Shown here: in pieces, positions 1-9,488 of the stretch | Layout: each line of letters opens with the position of its first letter | How positions within the stretch are numbered: the first letter of the stretch is position 1 | Source: Mycobacterium aquaticum | GTDB taxonomy: Bacteria; Actinomycetota; Actinomycetes; Mycobacteriales; Mycobacteriaceae | Direction: 5' to 3' | Length of the DNA stretch: 64,000 bases | Assembly (NCBI RefSeq): GCF_002086485.1 | Contig: NZ_MVHF01000025.1 | Location: forward strand, 41,934-105,933 | The notes under the pieces: model-generated | Told to the model about the DNA's origin: nothing | Databases searched by the model: none | What the model saw: only the letters and a program-made list of their open reading frames with translations | Program-made: the position numbers and the translations under genes

Positions 1-1
1 G

Positions 2-634
2 ACCCTGCTGGCCCGGCTGCCCGACGGTGTGATGGCCGTGGGCAGCGACATCCTGGCCGGGCTCAAGCGGATCGGGGTGCCGATTCCGGCCAACGTGGCG
101 GTGTTCGTGGCCGAGAACCGGCCCATCCTCGGCGAGACGTTCTACTCCTCGGCGCCGATCCGCTACGGCGACTACGTGGCGAAGCTGCGCTACGCCCCGC
201 TCTCGGACGACGTGAAAGCGCTTGAGGACCAGCTACTTCCGAAAGACGCCGGCCAGGACGCGCACCGCGACCTGATCATGGATTTCCTGGCCACCCACAG
301 CGCCGAATACGAGCTCAGCGTCCAGCTGTGCACCGACACGAAAACCATGCCGATCGAGGATGCCACGGTGGCCTGGCCCGAGGAGGCCTCACCGCACCGC
401 CCCGTCGCGAAAATCGTCTTCGGCCGCCAAAACCCCGCCGGTCCACAACGCCGCGCGTTCGGTGACGACGTGCTGTCGTTCAACTCGTGGCGGGGCCTGG
501 CCGCGCACCGCCCCCTCGGCTCGATCAACCGGCTGAAAAAGGATGTGTACGACGCCTCCTCGATCTACCGGCACGAGGTGAACCGGGCGCCCAGCCTGGA
601 ACCGACCGACATCGCCCAACTCCCGGATTCCTGA
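2..634 (+). CDS. Catalase-family protein, C-terminal part (5' end outside window)
   Basis: Only the last ~210 residues are present; the reading frame is open from base 2. The C-terminal part contains RPLGSINRLKKDVYDAS followed by SIYRHEVN, the ending I associate with the divergent, heme-containing catalase-family (SrpA-like) proteins of actinobacteria rather than classical KatA/KatE. The heme-binding and catalytic His region would lie upstream of the window, so peroxidase activity cannot be judged here. The internal ATG at 29 is not taken as a start because the frame and family similarity continue before it. The gene ends 119 bp before the regulator that follows on the same strand and is probably a separate unit. 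Family assignment is moderately sure; substrate is unknown. Confidence 0.6.
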   Translation, partial: TLLARLPDGVMAVGSDILAGLKRIGVPIPANVAVFVAENRPILGETFYSSAPIRYGDYVAKLRYAPLSDDVKALEDQLLPKDAGQDAHRDLIMDFLATHSAEYELSVQLCTDTKTMPIEDATVAWPEEASPHRPVAKIVFGRQNPAGPQRRAFGDDVLSFNSWRGLAAHRPLGSINRLKKDVYDASSIYRHEVNRAPSLEPTDIAQLPDS

Positions 635-739
635 TCCGCAAACACCGAAACCTTGGTCCCATGCCCGCGACCCAGCGCCAACAGCCGAAGTGGCACATCT
701 CGGATACCGCCCACCGCAGCAGTATCCGCCACCGGCACT

Positions 740-745
740 TAGACT
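740..745 (+). promoter_or_regulatory. Candidate -10 box (TAGACT) of the LuxR-type regulator
   Basis: TAGACT fits the mycobacterial TANNNT -10 consensus and lies 8 nt before the ATG at 754. This predicts a transcript starting at or within 2 nt of the start codon (leaderless), which decided the start chosen for the regulator. Confidence 0.45.
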
Positions 746-753
746 GTGCGTCC

Positions 754-3354
754 ATGCCAGGGTATTGGCAGATGCTGGACCGGCCGACGGAACACGCGGC
801 CATCCGCTCTGCGCTCAGCAGCTCGGACAGTTGCGGCGTCGTGCTCGTGGGGGCGGCCGGTGTCGGCAAGACCACCCTGGCGCGCACCGTCACGTCTTCG
901 ATGGACACGAAGGTGCACTGGACCGCGTGCACGGAGTCCTCCCGCAGCATTCCGCTGGGCGCCTTCGCATCCTGGGTGCGGCCGTCGGCCTCCCGCGACC
1001 CGATCGCGCTGCTCGGGTCCGCGCGGGAATCCCTTGTCGCCGAGGGCGACACCATCGTGGGCATCGACGACGCGCATCTGCTGGACCAGCTGTCGGCGAC
1101 GCTGCTGCACCAGATCGCCGTCGAGCGCGCCGGCCGGGTGGTGGCCACCGTGCGCACCGGCGAGCCGGTACCCGATGCGGTCACCTCACTGTGGAAAGAC
1201 GGCTACCTGGAGCGCCTCGAACTGCGCCCGTTCAGCAAGGAACAGAGCATCGCGCTCATCGAGACCGTGCTGGGCGGCACACTGGAGGGGCTCAGCGCCG
1301 ACGTGATGTGGGAGTCCTCGGGCGGCAATCCCCTGTTCCTGCGCAACATGGTCGAAGGTGCAGTGGACGCCGGGACACTCACCGAGGTCAACGGCGTGTG
1401 GCAGTTCCGCGGCCCCACCGTCATCCCGTCCGGGCTCGCCGAGCTGCTCGACGAGCGCCTGGCCCACGCCGGCACCGAGGTGCTGCATGCGCTGAAACTG
1501 CTGTCGCTGTGCGAACCGCTGGACATCGACGCGCTGGCCGAGCTCGCCGGCGAGGACGCCGTGGACGGGGCCGAGATGCGCGGCCTGATCCGCATCACCG
1601 AGGACGACCGGCAGGTCAACGCCCGGTTCAGCCATCCGCTGTTCGGCGAGGTGGTCCGCAGGCGCGTGGGCACCGCGTCGGCGCGCAAGCTGCGCGGCAA
1701 CATCGTCGGGATCCTGCGGCAACGCGAACTCGACTCGGCCGCAAGCAGAATCCGGCTCGCGCAGCTGTGCGTCGACAGTGATCAGTCCGCCGACGCCGAC
1801 CTGTTGATCACCGCCGCCAAGGATGCGGTGTTCCTGTCCAACCTTCCGCTCGGTGAACGGCTCGCCCGCGCCGCGTTCGACCGGGGAGGCGGACTTCCCG
1901 CGGCCGAGCTGCTGTCCCGGGCGCTGCTGTGGCAGGGCCATCCCGCCCAGGCCGACAACGTGCTGGCCCGGTTCTCGCCCGACGAGCTCGACGAGCTGCA
2001 ACTCGTGCAGTGGGGCATCCCCCGGTTGTCCATCCTGTTCTGGTCCATGGGCGACGTCACCCGGGCCGAGCGGTTGCTGGAGCTACTGCGCTCCCGCGTC
2101 ACGCACCCCAGCCTGCGGCTCGTGGTGGAGGCCACCGGATCGGCAATGGCGGTGCACGAGAACAAGATCACCACCGGGCTGGCCGCCGCCGAACAGGTGC
2201 TGGCCGACCCGGCCGCACCCAAACAAGCTGTGGACTTCGCCGCGCTGGGCGCGGGTCTGGCCATGCCGGTGGCGGGCCGGGGCACCGCATTCGAACCGAT
2301 CGCCGCGCGCTGCCGGGCCGAGCGCAAATCCACCGACGGCATGATCCGGTTGATGGTCCACTACGGTGACGTGCTCGCGTTGACCCACCTCGGTGAGCTC
2401 GACCTGGCCGAGCAGCGGGCCGCCGAATACGCCGAATTCTCCACTGCCGGACAGTTTGTCGGCTGGGCGATCGCGAAGATGATGACCGGTCTGGTGGCCA
2501 CCTACCGCGGCCACTTCCGCGACGCGATCACCGTGCTGGAGCAAGCGCTGGCCGCGTTGAACGCGGAATCGTCGCTGCCGTGGCAGCTGGTCGGCCGACT
2601 GTTGCTGGCCCGCGCGTATGCCGCGGTGGGCAACCCCGAGCAGGCCGAACGCGTTCTCGAGGACGCGACCGAGCACTCGGGTCCCCATATGGCACTGCAT
2701 GATCCGCAGTGGACCATCGCCAAGGCCTGGGTGGCCGCCGCCAAGGGTGGGCACCGCTCGGCCATCGACCTGGCCCGCGCGGCTGCCGACGCCGCGCATT
2801 CGTCGGGCCAGTTCGCGGTCGAGGCCGAGGCCTTGCACCACGCCGCACGTTTCGGCGACCGCACGGTCACCCGCCGCCTGGAGGCCCTCGCCGGCCGCAT
2901 CGACGGGTCACCGGCAGCTCTCTACGCCAGGCACGCTGCCGCCGTGGCCGCGGCTGATCCCCGCGAGCTCGACGCGGTGTCGGAGGCATTCGAGCAGGCC
3001 GGCCTGAACCTGTCGGCCGCCGACGCCGCCGCGCAAGCCGTCCCGCTGCACGACCGGGCCGGCCAGCGCCGCCGCAGCACGGAATCCGCGGCGCACGCCC
3101 TGCATCTGGCTGCCCGCTGCGGCGGTGCGGCCACGCCCGCCATCCGGTCGGCGGCCCGGCCGCTGCCGGTGACCGCCCGGGAACGCGAGATCGCCGGGCT
3201 GGTCGCCGGGGGCCTGTCCAACCGCGACATCGCCGAGCGTCTCACCGTATCCGTGCGCACGGTCGAGGGCCACATCTACCGGGCCTGCATCAAGCTCGGC
3301 GTGGCCGACCGCGACCAACTGGCCAAGATCGTGTGGAGCGATCTGGGCCAGTAG
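754..3354 (+). CDS. LuxR-family transcriptional regulator with N-terminal STAND ATPase domain
   Basis: A large ATP-dependent transcription factor of the MalT/LAL type, about 866 residues. Residues 33-41 carry a Walker A motif (GAAGVGKTT) and a Walker B-like stretch follows (IVGIDDAH). The middle is alpha-helical and TPR-like, rich in Ala and Leu. The C-terminus is a LuxR helix-turn-helix (LTAREREIAGLVAGGLSNRD, then ERLTVSVRTVEGHIY). The frame is open further upstream with an ATG at 661, but family similarity starts near residue 8 (LDRPTEHAAI). A -10-like TAGACT lies just before 754, so a leaderless start at 754 is preferred. The effector and target genes are unknown. It stands alone on this strand, convergent with the nitrate reductase gene 3 bp away. 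Confidence 0.85.
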   Translation: MPGYWQMLDRPTEHAAIRSALSSSDSCGVVLVGAAGVGKTTLARTVTSSMDTKVHWTACTESSRSIPLGAFASWVRPSASRDPIALLGSARESLVAEGDTIVGIDDAHLLDQLSATLLHQIAVERAGRVVATVRTGEPVPDAVTSLWKDGYLERLELRPFSKEQSIALIETVLGGTLEGLSADVMWESSGGNPLFLRNMVEGAVDAGTLTEVNGVWQFRGPTVIPSGLAELLDERLAHAGTEVLHALKLLSLCEPLDIDALAELAGEDAVDGAEMRGLIRITEDDRQVNARFSHPLFGEVVRRRVGTASARKLRGNIVGILRQRELDSAASRIRLAQLCVDSDQSADADLLITAAKDAVFLSNLPLGERLARAAFDRGGGLPAAELLSRALLWQGHPAQADNVLARFSPDELDELQLVQWGIPRLSILFWSMGDVTRAERLLELLRSRVTHPSLRLVVEATGSAMAVHENKITTGLAAAEQVLADPAAPKQAVDFAALGAGLAMPVAGRGTAFEPIAARCRAERKSTDGMIRLMVHYGDVLALTHLGELDLAEQRAAEYAEFSTAGQFVGWAIAKMMTGLVATYRGHFRDAITVLEQALAALNAESSLPWQLVGRLLLARAYAAVGNPEQAERVLEDATEHSGPHMALHDPQWTIAKAWVAAAKGGHRSAIDLARAAADAAHSSGQFAVEAEALHHAARFGDRTVTRRLEALAGRIDGSPAALYARHAAAVAAADPRELDAVSEAFEQAGLNLSAADAAAQAVPLHDRAGQRRRSTESAAHALHLAARCGGAATPAIRSAARPLPVTAREREIAGLVAGGLSNRDIAERLTVSVRTVEGHIYRACIKLGVADRDQLAKIVWSDLGQ

Positions 3355-3357
3355 GGC

Positions 3358-6300
3358 TCAGTACACGTCGCGTACATAACGCTTGTCGGCGACCAGTTCC
3401 CGCTTGTAATCGTGCGCGGCCTCGTCCGACATGGAGCCGTGCGTCCGGATGATCGTGCCCAGCGCCGTATCGACGTCCCTGGCCATCCGGGAGGCGTCGC
3501 CACACACATAGAAGTGGGCACCGTCTTGCAGCCAGTGCCACAGCGCAGCGCCGTGCTCGAGCATCTTGTGCTGCACGTAGATCCGCCGTGCCTGATCGCG
3601 GGAGAATGCCAAATCGAGCCGCGTGAGCAGGCCGTCGCGCAGCATCGCCTCGAAATCGTCGCGGTAGTAATAGTTCTCGTCGCGGTGCTGGTCGCCGAAG
3701 AACAACCAGTTGCGTCCGCGGTGGCCCAGCGCCCGGCGCTCCTGCAGGAAACCGCGAAACGGTGCGACACCGGTGCCCGGACCCACCATGATCATCGGTG
3801 TGTCAGCCTCCGGCGGCGGCCGGAAATGCGGTGAGCGTTGCAGGAAAACCGCGGCCGCAGCGGCCCGGTCGGCCAGGAAGGTCGAGCACACCCCGCTGCG
3901 GCCGGTCCCGTCGGCACCGCGATACCGGACCACCGACACCGTCAACTGCACCTCGTGCGGGCTGACCAGTGGGCTCGACGATATCGAATAGCTGCGTGGG
4001 GTGAGCCGCACCAAGACGTCCTGCCACTGTTCGGGGGTGGCGCGGGTGGCGAACTCTCTGACGACGTCGAGCCCGTTGCGGTTGGCCAGCCAGGTGTCGA
4101 TTCGGTCGCGAGATCCCTTGAGCACCTTGGCGGCCGAGCGGTCAGTAGCCGACTCCGCGACGAATGCCAGGAGGTTCGGCGTGACGCGGCAGATGTCGTA
4201 GGACGTGATCAACGCGTCGCGCAGCTCCTGCTCGGTACCGTCCACCTCGACGACCGCGTCGGGACTCAGTGCGGTGGCCGCCAGCCAGGCGTCCACCACC
4301 GCCGGGTCGTTACTGGCGTAGACCCCCAGTGAGTCGCCCGCCGCGTAGCTGACGTCGTAATCGGAGATGTCGAAACCGAATTGCCTGACCTCTTTCTGTG
4401 AGGTCGGGGCCGTCAGCACCGTGTTTTGGACCAACGCCGTCAGAATCGGCTTGGCCCTGGTGAATTCGTCGGGCTCGGTACGGATGACGGTACGGGTGCC
4501 ACCCGCGAGTCGTCCGGCGGGACCGCCCGCCGGCGCGTCGCTCTCACCGGCGATCAGCGCGGTGACGGTGTCGGCCCAGCGCTGCTTGGGTTCGTCGTCA
4601 TAGGCCTCGCACTCCGTGCGGTCGAGCAACCGGGTGGCACCCAGATCGGCCAGGCGCTCGTCGAGGGACCTGGCGTGGCCGCAGAAGCTGTCATAGGCGC
4701 GGTCACCGATACCCAGGACCGCATATCGGATCCCGGCGAGATTCGGTGCGTCCGAGGCCTGCAGCCTGCTCCAGAAATCCGAGCCGTTGTCCGGCGGGCC
4801 GCCGTCGCCGAAGGTGCTGGTGATCACCAGCACATCGCGGGCAATCGCGAGATCGGACAACGCCAGATCATCCATGCCGATCAGTGCGGCGCCGGTCAAC
4901 CGGCCGGCCAACTGGGCCGCGAACTCCTCGGCGTTGCCAGTCTGGGAGGCCCACAACACCAACGGTCCTGACGTGCCCGGCACCGCCGCCGGCGCACCGG
5001 ACGCGGCGGGCCCGCCGGCAGCACGCGAATAGCGTCCCGCCAGCACCCCGTCGACCCACAACCGCACCGGGGTACTGACCGGTGCCGATTCCGGCAGCAC
5101 CGGCACCCCGGCCGGGCTGTCACCGAGACCGGTGAAAAACCCTGACAGATAGATCTTCTCGGGTTCAGAGAGACTGGGCTGAGCCGTCGCGGTCAGGCCG
5201 ATCTCCGCGGCGACCGGGTGCGCCGGTGCGGTGCTCGCCACCGAAAGCACGGGCCGCAGGCACACGGCGCAGGCCTTGAACTCGGGCTGCAGCGAGTCCG
5301 GGTCGACGGCGTCGTTGGTCAGAGCGTTGATGGTCAGGTATTCGCCGTGTTCGTCGTTCCAGTGAAACGGCACAAAGCAATTGCCGGGACGGACCCGGTC
5401 GGTGAGCACCGCGGGCAGCACCGCCCGGCCCCGCCGCGACGACAGTTCGACCGATGCCCCTTCGACGATGCCGAGTTGCTGAGCGTCGGTGGGATGGATC
5501 TCCACGAAGGGCCCCGGATTGAGCTTCGCGAGCTTGGCGACCTTGCCGGTCTTGGTCATGGTGTGCCACTGGTGCTGCAACCTGCCGGTGTTGAGCACGA
5601 ACGGGTAATCGTCATCGGGCGATTCGGCCGGGTCCAGGTGCGGGCGCGCGTGGAACACCGCGCGCCGCGACGCCGTCGCGAAGGCCAGCCGGGGCCGGTG
5701 GCCGTTCACGTCGACGAACAGGTCCTGGCTGATGCCATCGTTGAGGTACCGGATGGGGTGCCGGTCGTCCCCACCGGTCGGGGCGTCCGCCGGCGGGCAC
5801 GGCCACTGCAGCGGCGTCTGCCGCAGCCGGGCGTAGCTGGCTCCGCGTAGGTCGTATCCGGTCTTCGGGTTGGCGAATCCGCGGATCTCGTCGAAGATCT
5901 CTTCGGCGCTGCCGTAGCTGAATTGCTCGGCGAACCCCAGTGCAGCCGCGACACCACAGATCAGCTGCCAGTCCGGCCTGGCGTCTCCCGCCGGGGATAG
6001 CGACGCCGACAGCAACGTCAAGTTGCGCTCGGAATTGACGGCGACACCTTCGGATTCGGCCCACAGCGCGGCGGGCAGCAGAATGTCGGCGTAGTGATTG
6101 GTGGCGGTCGACCGGTAGGCGTCCTGCGCGATCACCAGCTCGGCCGCCTCCAGACCGTTGATCACGGTCTTGCGGTTGGCCACGGTGGCAACGGGATTGG
6201 TGCAGATGATCCAGCACGCTTTGATCCGACCCTCGGCCATCTCCTCGAACATGCCGACCGTGCCAGACCCCACCTCGGAGCGGATGGTGCCCGGCTCAAG

Positions 6301-7425
6301 CCCCCACCGTCCCTCCACGAAGGCCCGGTCCTCGGCCGAGAAGACCGCGCGCTGACCGGGCAAACCCGGCCCCATATAACCCATTTCGCGGCCGCCCATG
6401 GCGTTGGGCTGGCCGGTCAGCGACATCGGGCCGCTGCCCGGCCGGCAGATCGCGCCGGTGGCAAGGTGCAGATTGCAGATGGCGTTGGTGCTCCAGGTGC
6501 CGTGCGTGCTCTGGTTGAGGCCCATGGTCCAGCAACTCATCCACTCCCCCGCCTCGGCGATCATCCGTGCGGCGGTGCGGATGTCGGCTTCTGGGATTCC
6601 GGTGATCTCGGCCACGTGCGCGGGCGGGTAATCGGCCAGGAACTGCGGCATCGCCTCCCAGCCCTCGGTGTGCTCGGCGATGAACTTATGATCGATCGCG
6701 CCGTCAGCCAGGAGCAGATGCAGCAGACCGTTGAGCAGGGCCACATCGGTTCCCGGATTGATCTGCAGAAACAGGTCGGCCTTCTCGGCAGTGGCGGTGC
6801 GGCGCGGGTCCACCACGATGAGCTTGGCGCCGGCCTTGAGCCGGTCGGCCATCCGCAGGAACAGGATCGGGTGGCAATCGGCCATGTTCGAGCCGATCAC
6901 GAAAAACAAGTCAGCGCAATCGAAGTCGGCGTACGAGCCCGGAGGCCCGTCGGCGCCCAGCGATTGCTTGAAACCCGTTCCCGCGCTGGCCATACACAAC
7001 CGGGAGTTCGATTCCAGGTGGCGCGTGCGCAGATATCCCTTGGCAAGCTTGGTGGCCAGATACTGAGCCTCCAGCGACAACTGACCCGAAACGTACAACG
7101 CGACAGCGTCCGGACCGTGCGCGTCGACGATGGCGCGCAGCCTGGAGCCCACCTCGGAGATGGCGTCGTCGACCGGGATGGGCAGCAGTTCATCGTCGCG
7201 GGTGGAACGCAGCAACGCCGACCGCAGCCGGTCGTCATCAGCGGCCATCATCTCGGCGTGGGTCAGGCCTTTGGTGCACAACCGGCCGAAGTTCGCCGGG
7301 TGCAGTTTGTCCCCGGACACCCGGGCGATCACCGTGCGGTCGCCATCGACTTTGGTGGTGACCTCGATGCCGCAGCCGACACCACAGTACGAACACGCGG
7401 TGCGGGTGGACGTGCCATCTGCCAT
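3358..7425 (-). CDS. nasN: Assimilatory nitrate reductase fused to CysJ-like NADPH flavoprotein reductase
   Basis: A 1355-residue cytoplasmic enzyme predicted to reduce nitrate to nitrite with NAD(P)H electrons in a single chain. Residues 1-~720 are a molybdopterin oxidoreductase of the NarB/NasC type. It has an N-terminal [4Fe-4S] site (C11, C14, C18, C50) and a C-terminal molydopterin-dinucleotide-binding domain. From about residue 820 there is a flavodoxin domain (LVLWASQTGNAEEF), then an FAD-binding domain (RSYSISSSPL) and an NAD(P)H-binding end (GPGTGVAPFRGF near 1212; terminal YVRDVY) as in CysJ and cytochrome P450 reductases. A similar fused enzyme is known in M. smegmatis as NasN; I use that symbol from memory. 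No nitrite reductase or nitrate transporter gene lies beside it, so the rest of the pathway must be elsewhere. No Tat signal is present, which fits an assimilatory role. Confidence 0.9.
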   Translation of the reverse strand: MADGTSTRTACSYCGVGCGIEVTTKVDGDRTVIARVSGDKLHPANFGRLCTKGLTHAEMMAADDDRLRSALLRSTRDDELLPIPVDDAISEVGSRLRAIVDAHGPDAVALYVSGQLSLEAQYLATKLAKGYLRTRHLESNSRLCMASAGTGFKQSLGADGPPGSYADFDCADLFFVIGSNMADCHPILFLRMADRLKAGAKLIVVDPRRTATAEKADLFLQINPGTDVALLNGLLHLLLADGAIDHKFIAEHTEGWEAMPQFLADYPPAHVAEITGIPEADIRTAARMIAEAGEWMSCWTMGLNQSTHGTWSTNAICNLHLATGAICRPGSGPMSLTGQPNAMGGREMGYMGPGLPGQRAVFSAEDRAFVEGRWGLEPGTIRSEVGSGTVGMFEEMAEGRIKACWIICTNPVATVANRKTVINGLEAAELVIAQDAYRSTATNHYADILLPAALWAESEGVAVNSERNLTLLSASLSPAGDARPDWQLICGVAAALGFAEQFSYGSAEEIFDEIRGFANPKTGYDLRGASYARLRQTPLQWPCPPADAPTGGDDRHPIRYLNDGISQDLFVDVNGHRPRLAFATASRRAVFHARPHLDPAESPDDDYPFVLNTGRLQHQWHTMTKTGKVAKLAKLNPGPFVEIHPTDAQQLGIVEGASVELSSRRGRAVLPAVLTDRVRPGNCFVPFHWNDEHGEYLTINALTNDAVDPDSLQPEFKACAVCLRPVLSVASTAPAHPVAAEIGLTATAQPSLSEPEKIYLSGFFTGLGDSPAGVPVLPESAPVSTPVRLWVDGVLAGRYSRAAGGPAASGAPAAVPGTSGPLVLWASQTGNAEEFAAQLAGRLTGAALIGMDDLALSDLAIARDVLVITSTFGDGGPPDNGSDFWSRLQASDAPNLAGIRYAVLGIGDRAYDSFCGHARSLDERLADLGATRLLDRTECEAYDDEPKQRWADTVTALIAGESDAPAGGPAGRLAGGTRTVIRTEPDEFTRAKPILTALVQNTVLTAPTSQKEVRQFGFDISDYDVSYAAGDSLGVYASNDPAVVDAWLAATALSPDAVVEVDGTEQELRDALITSYDICRVTPNLLAFVAESATDRSAAKVLKGSRDRIDTWLANRNGLDVVREFATRATPEQWQDVLVRLTPRSYSISSSPLVSPHEVQLTVSVVRYRGADGTGRSGVCSTFLADRAAAAAVFLQRSPHFRPPPEADTPMIMVGPGTGVAPFRGFLQERRALGHRGRNWLFFGDQHRDENYYYRDDFEAMLRDGLLTRLDLAFSRDQARRIYVQHKMLEHGAALWHWLQDGAHFYVCGDASRMARDVDTALGTIIRTHGSMSDEAAHDYKRELVADKRYVRDVY

Positions 7426-7431
7426 GCGGCC

Positions 7432-7474
7432 ATGATCAGCCGCGCCTGTTCCGGTGACTTTCCCCGCACGTTAT
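7432..7474 (-). promoter_or_regulatory. Candidate nitrate reductase promoter with GlnR-like box
   Basis: On the minus strand GATCAT (7432-7437) ends 6 nt before the ATG at 7425, giving a possible leaderless -10. Upstream, ATAAC-N6-GGAAA (7459-7474) resembles the GlnR consensus gTnAC-n6-GaAAC. Its centre is 41.5 bp upstream of the predicted start, the classical position for an activator touching RNA polymerase. The match is partial, so this is a hypothesis. Confidence 0.35.
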
Positions 7475-7557
7475 CGCGACGAAAACTGGTCCTCACCACG
7501 TCCGGTGCGCCGCGGTGAGGATGGTTTGCCCAGTTCAGCGCCACATGGGCGAGAAGC

Positions 7558-7950
7558 TCACGCCCCTTCGGGTTTGACCGCGAGCACCGGCTTGGGGCAT
7601 TCCAGCAGCAATTGTTGCGCGACGCTGCCGAGCAGCAGCTTGCCGACCGGGCTGCGGTGACGGATGCCGATCACCAGCAACTCGGCATCGGGTCGGTCGA
7701 CCGCGTCGAGCAAGGCTGTGACGGTGTCGACGCCGACCGGGCGTTGCACTTCAAACTCCACCCCGCCGGCGCGCAGATGCTCCTCGACATCGTGCAGTTC
7801 ACCCGACGGGGCGAACCGGGCGTCAACGTAGGCGTCGCCGGAGGTGGCGTTGACCACCAGCAAGCCGGTGCCACGCAGTCTGGCCTCGGCGATGCCGTGT
7901 TCGAGGGCCGCCCGGCCGAACGGATCGGCGCTGTAGCCGACGACAATCAC
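7558..7950 (-). CDS. Universal stress protein (UspA family)
   Basis: A single-domain UspA protein of 130 residues with the Rossmann-like start IVVGYSADPFGRAALEHGIAEA. The C-terminal nucleotide-loop region is GIRHRSPVGKLLLGSVAQQ, resembling the G-X2-G-X9-G-S/T ATP-binding signature, and the chain ends PVLAVK. The start is a GTG overlapping the TGA of tctA (GTGA, 7947-7950), so it is probably translated together with the tricarboxylate transporter. That coupling suggests a role tied to carboxylate uptake or the accompanying stress, but nothing in the sequence shows the ligand. It is the last gene of the tctC-tctB-tctA-usp unit; 132 bp separate it from the nitrate reductase start. Confidence 0.88.
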   Translation of the reverse strand: MIVVGYSADPFGRAALEHGIAEARLRGTGLLVVNATSGDAYVDARFAPSGELHDVEEHLRAGGVEFEVQRPVGVDTVTALLDAVDRPDAELLVIGIRHRSPVGKLLLGSVAQQLLLECPKPVLAVKPEGA

Positions 7951-9488
7951 AGTTGGCCCGCCTTCTGCTGCTGATCCGCGTCGTCCTCGACGATCAGCAG
8001 GGTCTCCTCACTGCGATGCATCAGCCGCAGCACCAACGGCACCAGCAGCAGAATGGCCATGATTGCGTACGTGGTGATGGCGACCGGTTCGGTGAACAGA
8101 CTGCCCCAGTCGCCACCGCCGAGCTGAAGGCTTTGGCGCAGTTGACGTTCGATCCGCGGCCCCAGGATCACGCCGATGATCAACGGCAACACCGGTAGCC
8201 CGAAGCGCCGCATCATCAACCCGAGCAGGCCGAACACCAGCAGCAGCGCGAGATCCAGCGGCTGCACGTTGACGGCCAACGCGCCCAGGGTCGCGAAGAA
8301 CAGGATGCCGGCGTACAGGTACGGACGCGGGGTGCGCAGCAGCTTCGCCCACAGCGGCGCGAGCGGCAGGTTGAGCACCAGCAGCAGGAAGTTCCCGATG
8401 AACAGGCTGGCGATCAACGTCCAGATCAGCATCGGCTCCTTGTCGAAAAGCGTTGGACCGGGCTGGATTCCGTAGGACACGAACGCAGTGAGCATCACCG
8501 CTGCCGTCGCGTTGGTCGGCAGCCCAAGCGCCAGCATCGGAACCAGCGTGCCCGCCGCCGACGCGTTGTTGGCCGCCTCCGGCCCGGCCACGCCCTCGAT
8601 GGCGCCCTTGCCGAATTCCTCGGGATGCTTGCTGAGTCGCTTTTCGGTGATGTACGACAGGAACGTCGGCAGCTCGGCCCCGCCGGCCGGCAGGGCGCCG
8701 AACGGGAACCCGTAGGCGGTGCCCCGCAGCCACGGCTTCCACGAGCGGGCGAAGTCCTGCTTGCTCATCCACGGCCGCCCGACCGGGATGACCTCCGCGG
8801 GACGGCGCCGCAGATGCGCGGCCACCCAGAGGGCCTCGCCGACTGCGAAGATGGCCACCGCGATCACCACGATGTCGATACCGTCGGACAGCTGCGGCAG
8901 CCCGAACGTGGCCCGCGGCTGCCCGGTCAGGAAGTCGATGCCCACCACACCGATGGCCAGGCCGAGAAACAGCGAGATGGCACCGCGCAGTTTCGAAGCA
9001 CCCAGCACGGCGGTGACCGCGACCAGTGCGAACAGCATGATCGCCAGGTACGACGGCGCGCCGAGGGTGACGGCGAAGCGTGAGATCGTCGGGGCGAACG
9101 CGGCCAGCAGCGCGGTGCCGATGGCCCCGGCCACGAACGATCCGATCGCCGCGGTCGCCAGAGCCTGCGCCGCTCGGCCGGCCTTGGCCATCTTGTTGCC
9201 CTCGATGGCGGTGATCACCGACGACGATTCGCCGGGCGTGTTCAACAAGATCGACGTCGTCGACCCGCCGTACATGCCGCCGTAGAAGATGCCGGCGAAC
9301 ATGATGAACGCCGCGCTGGGGCTGACGTTGTACGTCACCGGCAGCAGCAGCGCGACCGTCATCGCCGGGCCGATGCCCGGTAGCACGCCCACCGCGGTGC
9401 CCAGCAACACGCCGATCACGGCATAGAGCAGATTCATCGGGGTCGCGGCCTGCTCGAACCCCTGGATCAGCCAGTCCACATTGTTCAT
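7947..9488 (-). CDS. tctA: Tripartite tricarboxylate transporter, large membrane subunit TctA
   Basis: The 513-residue large integral membrane subunit of a TTT-family secondary transporter. Many hydrophobic segments run through the protein, consistent with about 12 transmembrane helices. The family hallmark GVLPGIGPAMTVALLLPVTY lies near residue 35, and a second conserved Pro/Gly region (LALGLPTNATAAVMLTAF) lies in the middle. TctA forms the channel with TctB and receives solute from the binding protein TctC. All three are here in the order tctC-tctB-tctA with no gap (tctB stops where tctA starts). The substrate is probably citrate or another di/tricarboxylate, supported by the adjacent CitAB-like two-component system, but not provable from sequence. 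Confidence 0.93.
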   Translation of the reverse strand: MNNVDWLIQGFEQAATPMNLLYAVIGVLLGTAVGVLPGIGPAMTVALLLPVTYNVSPSAAFIMFAGIFYGGMYGGSTTSILLNTPGESSSVITAIEGNKMAKAGRAAQALATAAIGSFVAGAIGTALLAAFAPTISRFAVTLGAPSYLAIMLFALVAVTAVLGASKLRGAISLFLGLAIGVVGIDFLTGQPRATFGLPQLSDGIDIVVIAVAIFAVGEALWVAAHLRRRPAEVIPVGRPWMSKQDFARSWKPWLRGTAYGFPFGALPAGGAELPTFLSYITEKRLSKHPEEFGKGAIEGVAGPEAANNASAAGTLVPMLALGLPTNATAAVMLTAFVSYGIQPGPTLFDKEPMLIWTLIASLFIGNFLLLVLNLPLAPLWAKLLRTPRPYLYAGILFFATLGALAVNVQPLDLALLLVFGLLGLMMRRFGLPVLPLIIGVILGPRIERQLRQSLQLGGGDWGSLFTEPVAITTYAIMAILLLVPLVLRLMHRSEETLLIVEDDADQQQKAGQL

